This document shows positions 1-6,254 of a stretch of DNA of 7,545 nucleotides, in pieces (the stretch's first letter is position 1; every line of letters begins with the position of its first letter). Below the pieces are notes generated by a model. It made no database searches, was not told the DNA's origin, and saw only the letters and a program-made list of their open reading frames with translations. Position numbers and translations under genes: made by a program. The DNA is taken from assembly GCA_003131365.1 (NCBI GenBank), contig PKVB01000220.1, positions 7,257 through 14,801 of the forward strand, read 5' to 3'. This DNA is from Gemmatimonadota bacterium. GTDB taxonomy: Bacteria; Gemmatimonadota; Gemmatimonadetes; Gemmatimonadales; Gemmatimonadaceae.

Positions 1-860
1 TAGCCGGTCAGAATATCCATGAACGTGTTGGACATCCGGTAATCGTCGCGCGTCTGCAAGCTGGTCGAGAACGGATTGTCGTAGATACCATCGCCCGGCC
101 ACTTGAGCGCGGCGTTATCGGCGTTCGATGTGAATACTCCGCCTGGAGCAGTGAAGGCTTTCGCCAGCTCCGCGCTTGCGGTTGCCGGATCCTGGTTGAC
201 AAGCCGCATTGCGAGGCGTGCGTGCAGTGAATTGGCGAACTTTGCCCACGCTGCCGGATCTCCCCCATAAATCGGATCCGCCGAGCCCAGAGAGGCGCTA
301 GCGCCGCCAGCCAGCACGGTTGCGGCATTGTCCAATGTCGTGAAGAAATCAGCATACACTGCCTGCTGCGTGTCGTACACGGGCTTGGTGGTACCGCCCG
401 TATCAGCAGCGAGTGCGTCGGCATACGGAATGTCTCCCCACGAATCGGTGAGGAAATCCGAAGACCAGGTCTTCAGAACCGTTGCCGGAGCCCAGGTGCC
501 GGGATCGTTCGCGGCGACCCCCTTGCTGATGACCTTCTTCAGATCTTCCATCTCCTGGTAATACGCCGCATCGAAAGTGTCCGTCATGTAAGCCCGCGCC
601 AACCTTATGTACGTGTCCTCGTCGGTGTACTGCACTTCCGCGAGGTGTTGCGCGAGGAATTCACCCCCGCGCCAATCGTAGGTTTGCCCCAACCATCTCT
701 CAACCGTCGTTCGGGTGGCGTTGGTGAAGAGGGCTGAAGCCGCAGCGTCAATCGGGTAATTCGGATTCCTGTTCACATCGGTCAATCCGTCACCACACGC
801 CAGGAGCGCAGTCAAGACGGCAGCGCCGGCGCCGGCTCGGAGAAAGTTTCTATTGGTCAT
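1..860 (-). CDS. SusD/RagB-like outer-membrane lipoprotein, 5' part (gene continues past the left edge)
   Basis: This is the substrate-capturing lid partner of the SusC-like receptor encoded just upstream; it would sit on the cell surface over the barrel. I translated 286 codons with no stop. The N-terminus is a lipoprotein signal: a basic start (Arg4, Arg8), a hydrophobic Ala/Leu stretch, then a lipobox LLAC with the lipidated Cys at residue 22, followed by GDGLTDVNRNPNYP. Family features follow: FLTDSWGDIPYADAL (about residues 135-149), PVYDTQQAVYADFF, DPIYGGDPAAWAKFANSLHA and, near the window edge, DDYRMSNTFMDILTG. These resemble the SusD-like families. Such proteins are usually about 450-550 residues, so roughly half is missing. 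The start at 860 gives a lipoprotein signal of normal length but has no clear Shine-Dalgarno. An in-frame ATG at 906-908 overlaps the susC-like stop (ATGA) and would add 16 residues. The ligand is unknown. The family call is confident; the start is less so. Confidence 0.93.
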   Translation of the reverse strand, partial: MTNRNFLRAGAGAAVLTALLACGDGLTDVNRNPNYPIDAAASALFTNATRTTVERWLGQTYDWRGGEFLAQHLAEVQYTDEDTYIRLARAYMTDTFDAAYYQEMEDLKKVISKGVAANDPGTWAPATVLKTWSSDFLTDSWGDIPYADALAADTGGTTKPVYDTQQAVYADFFTTLDNAATVLAGGASASLGSADPIYGGDPAAWAKFANSLHARLAMRLVNQDPATASAELAKAFTAPGGVFTSNADNAALKWPGDGIYDNPFSTSLQTRDDYRMSNTFMDILTG

Positions 861-904
861 GAGAGTATGCTGAGTAATGTGTGTTAGAAGTCTCGTCGCC
901 CGGG

Positions 905-3900
905 TCATGGAACGATCCGCAGGTTGAGTCCGATGCTCTTAGTGTTCGGGATCGTAGCGAACTCAAAGCCCTGTGCGTTGCCGGTGCCGTAAGAGAACTC
1001 GGGATCGATGTTGGGGACCTTGGTGCTGGTCCACAGGTTGTTGCCGATGAGAGCGATGTTCACGGACGAAGCATGGAGCGCCGACGCGAACCTGGACGGA
1101 AGATCGACGCCGAACCGCAGATTGCGGAGCTTCACGAAGCTGTCGTCGTAGGTGTACTGCTCGGCGTTGTAATACAACGATTCCCAGTACTGCTCGGCCG
1201 TGACCCTCGTCGTGTTGGGCAGATTCGTTACGTCGTCTGTGCCCTTTATAACGAGACCCGGGTTGTTCCAATCCACTTGCCGGCCCTGGAGCGAATTCTT
1301 GAAAATGCCGGTGTAATCGCCCCACATGTTCGTCACACTGAAGATCTTTCCGCCCTTGTGGTAGTCGAACAGGAAGCTCAGTTGCGCCGGTCCAAGCTTG
1401 AAAGTGTTGTTCCAGCCGCCAACCCACTTCGGCTGGATGCTTCCGATTACGCCCTGATCCCCGGTCTGCGGCAAGCCGTTGTGCAGCAGAAGATTGCCGG
1501 CATCGTCACGCGCGTACTTGTAGCCGTAGATCACGCCGTAGGGCTGGCCAACCCGCGCCTCGAGATTCTGGTACCAGTCGCTGTAGATGACGTAGGTATC
1601 GATACCCGGAGCCAGCGACACGACTTTGCTCTTGTTCTGTGAATAGTTGAGGGTCGTGTTCCACTCGAACCCGCCAGCAGTGCGGATGGGCGTCACATCG
1701 AGCAGAGCTTCGAAGCCCTTGTTGTCGATACGACCAAGATTCGCCACCTGGCTCGCAAATCCGGACGCAGGCGAAACCGTGAGATTCACGATTTGATTCC
1801 TCGTCGACTTTGCGTAGTAGCTCATGTCGAGCGACGCCCTGCCGTCCAGGAATCCTAGCTCGAGCCCGACTTCACCCGACTTGGTCTCTTCCGGCTTCAG
1901 GTTCGGATCTTTCTGCGAATTGTCGAGCGTCACCTGGGGACGTGACCCGAGTTTGGTCGGCTGCCCAATGTAGACGGTCTGCAGCTGGTATGGATCCGCG
2001 TCCGCACCGACCTGCGCGAGCGAGCCCCGCAATTTCGCGTAACTGAGCACGCCCGATTTCAGGAATGGCACCGCGTCGCTCAGCACGATCGACGTGTTGA
2101 CGGACGGATAGAAATAGGAATTGTTGGCAGCCGGCAGCGTCGAAGACCAGTCGTTGCGACCGGTCACTTCGACGGTCCACCAGTCGTTCAGCGTGGTCGC
2201 GACCGCCCCGTAAACGCTGTTCACCTGCCGTTTCGAGACAAATGACGTCAAAGTCGGGGTAATTCCGGCGTTGGAAGCGTTGTAGATGCCGGGAACGGTA
2301 AGGCCCTTGGTGTTCTGCTGATCGTTGTTGTAACGCTCGAACCGGCGCGAGCCACCAACTGTCGTGTTGAACTGCAGGTGCGAGCCCGCACGCTTGTTCG
2401 CGGTCAACAGCAAGTCAGAAGTATTGGCGTTCGAGTACTCGGAGAACTGTGTGTATGCACCGGCGTATGCTGGGTTCGCATAGGTGAGGTTGCCCTGTGC
2501 GAAATCCTGATTGATCTGCCAGCGGTAGAGATCGGTTCCGGAACGCGCGGTCGCGTCCAGCCAATCCGCTAAGTGGTAGCGCGCGGAAACGTTTCCGGTT
2601 ATTCGATCGCGAACGTCTTCGCCCGGATTCAGGTACTGAAGCCAGAACGGGTTGTTGTGGAAATTGTAATTCCAGTTGGACAGGTTGCCACTCCCATCGC
2701 CCATTGAGTTCCTGAGCGCGTTCATGTCCACCTGACGACCGAACCAAACGAACTGCTCGAGTATGCCGCTGTTATAGCCGGTGCCGGCCCGATTGTGGTT
2801 GTCGTTGTTGATGTATTGAACGTCGGCGCTCGCGGTCAACTTGTCGTTTACGTTCAGGCTTCCGCTGAGCAGGCCGTTGAACTTCCGAAAGGTGTTGTTC
2901 GGTATGATGCCGTCAACTTGCTGCGATCCAACTGAGAGTCGCGCCTGTGCCTTGTCTGTCCCGCCGCTGAAGGCGAGGGTATTGGCAAGCGTCTTACCGG
3001 TATTGAAGAAAGAGCTCACGTTATCGGGATGGGCGATCCACGGCGCACCATTAGGCGCGTTGAACTGCGCGCATGGAACGGTGTTATCGTAGACGTGCGG
3101 AGAAAACGGACTCTCCGGCGGATCCGTGTGGGTTCCTGGAACAAAGGTGCAACCGGTGCTACGGCCGTCGAGACGCGGGCCAAAGCTCTGGTCCAGGCCG
3201 TCGTTCACTCCGGCGCCCTTGCCGTTCAGGAAGTAAAACTTACCGCCCGCTCCCTGACCGTACTCGTTCTGGTAGTCCGGAAGAATCGACGGCTTGTCCC
3301 ATGTGAGGCTGGAGGTCAGCTGCGTCTGGACTCTGCCCGTCGTATTCGAGCCTTTCTTGGTCGTGATCAGAATCACGCCGTTCGCGGCGCGTGATCCGTA
3401 GAGTGCTGCAGCATTGGGGCCTTTCAGCACGGTGACGGTCGCGACGTCTTCCGGATTGATGTCATCGATCGCGCTACCGTAGTCCTTTCCCAGACCTCCG
3501 TCGGCATTGATATCCAGACCGCCGCCGAAAGATTCGCTGCCATGGTTCTTATTCGAGATTGGAACGCCATCAACTATGAAGAGCGGTTGGTTGTTTCCGG
3601 TAATCGAGTTCTGCCCACGGATGACGATGTTGGTCGATCCGCCCTGGGTTCCCGACTGGTTCATCACGACACCCGAGACCTTGCCGGAAAGCTGGTTGAG
3701 CACGTTCATGACGTGCGTCGTGTTCAGATCAGAGGAAGAGATCTGCTGGACCGCGGTACCGAGCTGGCTCCTTTCCCTCGTGATGCCGAGCGCCGTGACT
3801 ACGACGCCAGTGAGCTGAGTCGCGGTCGGCGAGAGACTGAAGTTTTGCGATATGGGACTGCCGGCGATCGAGATTGGGGCCGAGCTTGGCAGAAATCCAA

Positions 3901-4156
3901 GGCGTCGAGCCATCAGGGTCACGGTAGTTCCTGTCGCTGAAGCAGGTGCAACGAAGGTGTACCGACCAGCATCGTCGGTAAACCCGCCAACGCGCAGCGT
4001 GGGTATGCTCACGCTGGCCCCGGCCACTGGCTCGCCTCCAGTTCCGGTGACCTGTCCGCTGATCGTGGTTCCCTGCGCCTGAGCGAGTGCCGGGGCAAGC
4101 CCGAACACGACGCCCGCTATCGCAAGGAAGCGAGAAACACTGACTGACATTCCCAT
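905..4156 (-). CDS. SusC/RagA-family TonB-dependent outer-membrane receptor
   Basis: A 1083-residue outer-membrane beta-barrel transporter that would import oligomers captured by its SusD-like partner, driven by TonB-ExbBD. Residues 1-27 form a signal peptide (probable cleavage after AQA). Residues about 30-110 are a carboxypeptidase-regulatory-like beta-sandwich domain (TISGQVTGTGGEPVAGASV). The motif ALGITRERSQLG (122-133) and the plug follow, closing with the family signature NPEDVATVTVLKGPNAAALY and ANGVILITTKKG (234-269). The barrel carries SusC-typical strands: DPNLKPEETKSGEVGLELG, IGSIQPKWVGGWNNTFKLG, DDSFVKLRNLRFGVDLP and IGNNLWTSTKVPNIDPEFSY. Length is normal for the family and no frameshift is seen. 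There is no N-terminal STN signalling domain, so sigma/anti-sigma transduction through this receptor is not suggested. The only two cysteines are C336 and C362. The last residues are LNLRIVP, without the usual terminal aromatic. A GAGGTG ribosome-binding site supports the start at 4156, although Met3 at 4150 is also possible. Substrate unknown. Confidence 0.96.
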   Translation of the reverse strand: MGMSVSVSRFLAIAGVVFGLAPALAQAQGTTISGQVTGTGGEPVAGASVSIPTLRVGGFTDDAGRYTFVAPASATGTTVTLMARRLGFLPSSAPISIAGSPISQNFSLSPTATQLTGVVVTALGITRERSQLGTAVQQISSSDLNTTHVMNVLNQLSGKVSGVVMNQSGTQGGSTNIVIRGQNSITGNNQPLFIVDGVPISNKNHGSESFGGGLDINADGGLGKDYGSAIDDINPEDVATVTVLKGPNAAALYGSRAANGVILITTKKGSNTTGRVQTQLTSSLTWDKPSILPDYQNEYGQGAGGKFYFLNGKGAGVNDGLDQSFGPRLDGRSTGCTFVPGTHTDPPESPFSPHVYDNTVPCAQFNAPNGAPWIAHPDNVSSFFNTGKTLANTLAFSGGTDKAQARLSVGSQQVDGIIPNNTFRKFNGLLSGSLNVNDKLTASADVQYINNDNHNRAGTGYNSGILEQFVWFGRQVDMNALRNSMGDGSGNLSNWNYNFHNNPFWLQYLNPGEDVRDRITGNVSARYHLADWLDATARSGTDLYRWQINQDFAQGNLTYANPAYAGAYTQFSEYSNANTSDLLLTANKRAGSHLQFNTTVGGSRRFERYNNDQQNTKGLTVPGIYNASNAGITPTLTSFVSKRQVNSVYGAVATTLNDWWTVEVTGRNDWSSTLPAANNSYFYPSVNTSIVLSDAVPFLKSGVLSYAKLRGSLAQVGADADPYQLQTVYIGQPTKLGSRPQVTLDNSQKDPNLKPEETKSGEVGLELGFLDGRASLDMSYYAKSTRNQIVNLTVSPASGFASQVANLGRIDNKGFEALLDVTPIRTAGGFEWNTTLNYSQNKSKVVSLAPGIDTYVIYSDWYQNLEARVGQPYGVIYGYKYARDDAGNLLLHNGLPQTGDQGVIGSIQPKWVGGWNNTFKLGPAQLSFLFDYHKGGKIFSVTNMWGDYTGIFKNSLQGRQVDWNNPGLVIKGTDDVTNLPNTTRVTAEQYWESLYYNAEQYTYDDSFVKLRNLRFGVDLPSRFASALHASSVNIALIGNNLWTSTKVPNIDPEFSYGTGNAQGFEFATIPNTKSIGLNLRIVP

Positions 4157-4160
4157 ACTA

Positions 4161-4166
4161 CACCTC
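4161..4166 (-). promoter_or_regulatory. Ribosome-binding site of the susC-like gene
   Basis: GAGGTG on the minus strand, 4 nt before the ATG at 4156 and 10 nt before the second in-frame ATG at 4150. It is the best Shine-Dalgarno match near this gene. The spacing fits either start, so the site confirms the gene but does not settle which Met is used. Confidence 0.6.
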
Positions 4167-4305
4167 GCAGAAAGTGAAACTGGGATGTGGTTTTGTCGCT
4201 GTCACAGCAAACATCGTCTGACGGTTGCCGACAACGATTACTTCGTGGCCTGCACATGCAAGCGGAGGGCGGGGTCCGCGCGGCGAATGCAGGAAAAACG
4301 GGTGC

Positions 4306-4338
4306 CAACGACAGGCCGGGCCCGGCGAGCGTCGGTTG
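4306..4338 (-). promoter_or_regulatory. G+C-rich stem-loop in the susC leader, possible attenuator
   Basis: In the minus-strand transcript, CAAC-C-GAC (4338-4331) can pair with GTCGTTG (4312-4306), a 7-bp stem with one bulged C. Inside it is the perfect 12-base palindrome GCCGGGCCCGGC (4315-4326). Five T follow at 4294-4298, seven bases after the stem; that is further than in a canonical intrinsic terminator. The element lies between the predicted promoter and the susC-like start, so it could be a leader attenuator, an mRNA-stabilising hairpin, or chance in G+C-rich DNA. The pairing is seen; the role is inferred. Confidence 0.35.
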
Positions 4339-4353
4339 CTTCGTATTCCCGTA

Positions 4354-4381
4354 ATTAGATCGTTGGAAACGGGGATGTCAA
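4354..4381 (-). promoter_or_regulatory. Predicted sigma70-like promoter of the susC-susD pair
   Basis: On the minus strand a perfect -35 hexamer TTGACA (4381-4376) is followed by a 16-bp spacer and TCTAAT (4359-4354), which matches the TATAAT consensus at five of six positions. Transcription would start near 4347, giving a leader of about 190 nt before the susC-like ATG. The site lies downstream of both predicted terminators and upstream of the receptor gene, where a promoter is expected. There is no -7/-33 pair of the Bacteroidota type here, which fits a lineage using classical sigma70 elements. Prediction from consensus only. Confidence 0.6.
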
Positions 4382-4413
4382 CAGAAGTGCCCGTTTTGGC
4401 AGCCCATGCAGAA

Positions 4414-4421
4414 GGGGGGGG
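4414..4421. repeat. G8 homopolymer (C8 on the transcribed strand)
   Basis: A run of eight G on the plus strand, between the large palindrome and the predicted promoter, with its near edge 32 bp from the -35 hexamer. It is the longest homopolymer I noticed in the window and lies outside any gene. Such tracts can slip during replication, but this one is upstream of the predicted core promoter, so an effect on expression is only a possibility. Confidence 0.7.
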
Positions 4422-4437
4422 CCTCACGCCATCCCAC

Positions 4438-4469
4438 ACAAATATGCGTCGGCCCCGACGCATATTTGT
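4438..4469. terminator. Perfect palindrome with 15-bp arms, probable (bidirectional) terminator after the atp operon
   Basis: The arms ACAAATATGCGTCGG (4438-4452) and its exact complement (4455-4469) are separated by 2 bases, giving a practical stem of 14 bp with a 4-base loop. The G+C core (GCGTCGG) is flanked by an A-rich 5' arm and a T-rich 3' arm (ATATTTGT) in either reading direction, the usual build of a bidirectional intrinsic terminator. There is no long T run beyond the stem. It lies 61 bp past the atpC stop codon and 56 bp before the predicted susC promoter. A dyad operator for a dimeric regulator is the alternative. The palindrome itself is certain. Confidence 0.6.
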
Positions 4470-4507
4470 CGCTTAATCTTGCGCCCTGTCGCGAGGCTCC
4501 GCTTTTG

Positions 4508-4530
4508 AAAGAAATCACCGCCTTGGCGGT
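4508..4530 (-). terminator. Short intrinsic terminator candidate directly after atpC
   Basis: In the minus-strand transcript, ACCGCC-AA-GGCGGT (4530-4517) forms a compact G+C-rich hairpin, followed by the T-rich tail GATTTCTTT. Its first base is the last base of the atpC stop codon TGA, so termination would occur immediately after the ATP synthase reading frames. The stem is short (5-6 bp) and the tail is interrupted, so on its own it may be leaky. It is followed about 48 bp later by the larger palindrome. Confidence 0.5.
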
Positions 4531-4781
4531 CAGCCCGCGGCGGTCGCCTTTTCGGTCACGATCCGCACGTCGTTGTTCAACACCTGCATGAAGCCGCCGC
4601 TGACGTTGAAGCGGCGGCCTGACCCACCGCCAAGACGCAGCTCCCCATCGCCGAGCAGCGCCATCAGTGGTGCGTGGCCTGTAAGAATGCCGATCTCTCC
4701 GTCGTACGCCGGAGCAATGACCGACTCGGTTTCGCCCTGGAAAAGGACCGCTTCGGGCGAAATCACAGATACCTTCAGCAT
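4530..4781 (-). CDS. atpC: F1F0 ATP synthase subunit epsilon, short form without the C-terminal helical domain
   Basis: Epsilon sits on the gamma-subunit stalk of F1 and links it to the c-ring. This 83-residue protein covers the N-terminal beta-sandwich only: MLKVSVISPEAVLFQGETES, the family core DGEIGILTGHAPLMALLGDG (27-46), and the closing strands VSGGFMQVLNNDVRIVTEKA (60-79). It then ends in AAG. Typical bacterial epsilon subunits are about 130-140 residues, with a C-terminal helical hairpin that can extend along gamma and inhibit ATP hydrolysis; that hairpin is absent. Short epsilons of about this size are known from other lineages such as green sulfur bacteria, so this need not be a broken gene. 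The ATG at 4781 lies 3 nt after the atpD stop with no strong Shine-Dalgarno, consistent with translational coupling. It is the last gene of the operon; a hairpin follows at once. Confidence 0.95.
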   Translation of the reverse strand: MLKVSVISPEAVLFQGETESVIAPAYDGEIGILTGHAPLMALLGDGELRLGGGSGRRFNVSGGFMQVLNNDVRIVTEKATAAG

Positions 4782-4784
4782 CTC

Positions 4785-6251
4785 TTACGAATTCGAGAGC
4801 TTCTGCGCAGCCTCGACCACTCCATCGATCGCGCCCTGCATGAAGAACGCCTGCTCGGGATACTGATCGAACTCTCCGGCGACGAGCCGCTCGAACGACG
4901 ACACGGTTTCCTCGAGCTTCACGTACTGGCCCTTGATCCCGGTGAACTGCTCCGCCACCGCGAACGGCTGCGACATGAAACGCTGAATTCTGCGCGCACG
5001 GCCGACGACGAGCTTGTCGTCCTCCGAAAGCTCGTCCATGCCCAGAATCGCGATGATGTCCTGAAGCTCCTTGTAGCGCTGAAGAATCCGCTGCACATCC
5101 GTCGCTGCCTTGTAGTGGCGCTCTCCAATGAACTGCGCGTCCAGAATTCGGGACGCCGACGCGAGAGGATCGACGGCGGGATAAATGCCGAGCTCGGTGA
5201 TCGCGCGCGACAGCACGACGGTCGCATCCAGGTGCGCGAACGCCGTCGCCGGCGCCGGATCGGTGATGTCGTCGGCGGGCACGTAGATCGCCTGCACCGA
5301 AGTGATCGATCCGTTCTTGGTCGAAGTGATGCGCTCCTGCAAGTCACCCATCTCCGTCGCCAGCGTCGGCTGGTATCCCACTGCGCTCGGCATGCGACCC
5401 AGGAGTGCCGACACCTCGGCGCCGGCTTGCGTGAAGCGGAAGATATTGTCGATGAACAGCAGCACGTCCTGGCCTTCGACATCGCGGAAATACTCGGCGA
5501 CCGTCAGGCCGGACAGGCCGACCCGGAGGCGGGCACCCGGCGGCTCGTTCATCTGGCCGTAGATCAGAGCCGCGGAGTTTATGACTCCCGACTCCTTCAT
5601 TTCCAGGTAGAGATCGTTTCCTTCACGCGTTCTCTCGCCCACGCCGCAGAACACCGACTTTCCGCCGTGGCCCTTCGCGACGTTGTTGATCAGCTCCATG
5701 ATGACGACCGTTTTTCCGACGCCGGCGCCGCCGAAGAGTCCGATCTTTCCTCCCTTCACGAACGGAGCGATCAGATCAACGACCTTGATGCCCGTCTCGA
5801 AGATTTCGGTCTTGGGCTCGAGGTCCGCGAATTGTGGGGCGGGCCGGTGGATCGGCCAGCGCTCGACGCTGTCCGGAATTGGCGGGCCGTTGTCGACCGG
5901 CTGGCCGAGCACGTTGAGAATCCGGCCGAGGGCAGCCTCGCCGACTGGAACGGTGATCGGACCGCCGGTATCCTCGACTCTCATCCCGCGGACGACGGCG
6001 TCGGTCGACGACATCGCCACCGCGCGCACCTGGTTGCGGCCGATGTGCTGCTGCACCTCGACGACGACGTCAATGGTGACGCCCGAATCGGACTTCTCAC
6101 GGATGCGGAGAGCGTTGTAAAGCTCGGGCAAGTGCTCGGACTCGAATTCGACGTCGAGCACGGGTCCGATGACCTGCACGACTTTACCAAAATTCGCCTT
6201 TTTCTCTTCGGTGGGGCGAAGCTTCTTCTCGGTGCGGACGGCCGTAGCCAT
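4785..6251 (-). CDS. atpD: F1F0 ATP synthase subunit beta
   Basis: Catalytic subunit of F1 (three copies alternate with alpha), making ATP from ADP and phosphate as gamma rotates. All key features are present in 488 residues: the Walker A P-loop GGAGVGKT (174-181), GERTREGND with the catalytic Glu206 and Arg207, Walker B LLFIDN ending at Asp268-Asn269, and the alpha/beta family signature PAVDPLASAS (358-367). The lever that contacts gamma and epsilon reads DELSEDD (406-412), a conservative change from DELSEED. The N-terminus MATAVRTEKKLRPTEEKKAN precedes the conserved FGKVVQVIGPVLDVEF, making it about 17 residues longer than the E. coli protein and rich in charged residues. No internal Met offers a shorter start, and AGGGG lies 6 nt before this ATG. 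It begins 3 nt after atpG and ends 3 nt before atpC. Cytoplasmic face of the membrane complex. Confidence 0.99.
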   Translation of the reverse strand: MATAVRTEKKLRPTEEKKANFGKVVQVIGPVLDVEFESEHLPELYNALRIREKSDSGVTIDVVVEVQQHIGRNQVRAVAMSSTDAVVRGMRVEDTGGPITVPVGEAALGRILNVLGQPVDNGPPIPDSVERWPIHRPAPQFADLEPKTEIFETGIKVVDLIAPFVKGGKIGLFGGAGVGKTVVIMELINNVAKGHGGKSVFCGVGERTREGNDLYLEMKESGVINSAALIYGQMNEPPGARLRVGLSGLTVAEYFRDVEGQDVLLFIDNIFRFTQAGAEVSALLGRMPSAVGYQPTLATEMGDLQERITSTKNGSITSVQAIYVPADDITDPAPATAFAHLDATVVLSRAITELGIYPAVDPLASASRILDAQFIGERHYKAATDVQRILQRYKELQDIIAILGMDELSEDDKLVVGRARRIQRFMSQPFAVAEQFTGIKGQYVKLEETVSSFERLVAGEFDQYPEQAFFMQGAIDGVVEAAQKLSNS

Positions 6252-6254
6252 TGG

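Noticed and set aside
881..1642. A 253-codon open frame on the plus strand within the susC-like gene.
   Set aside because: It is antisense to the well-supported C-terminal barrel of the receptor. It has no family motif and no promoter or ribosome-binding site of its own.
4208..4215. GATGTTTG on the minus strand, one base from the Bacteroidota promoter -7 motif TAnnTTTG, about 50 nt before the susC start.
   Set aside because: The key first T is missing and no matching -33 TTTG element lies at the right distance. The TTGACA/TCTAAT pair further upstream is much the better candidate.
4158..4463. Small open frames of 61-101 codons on both strands across the intergenic gap.
   Set aside because: They overlap the promoter, palindrome and leader, lack good ribosome-binding sites and have no recognisable protein features.
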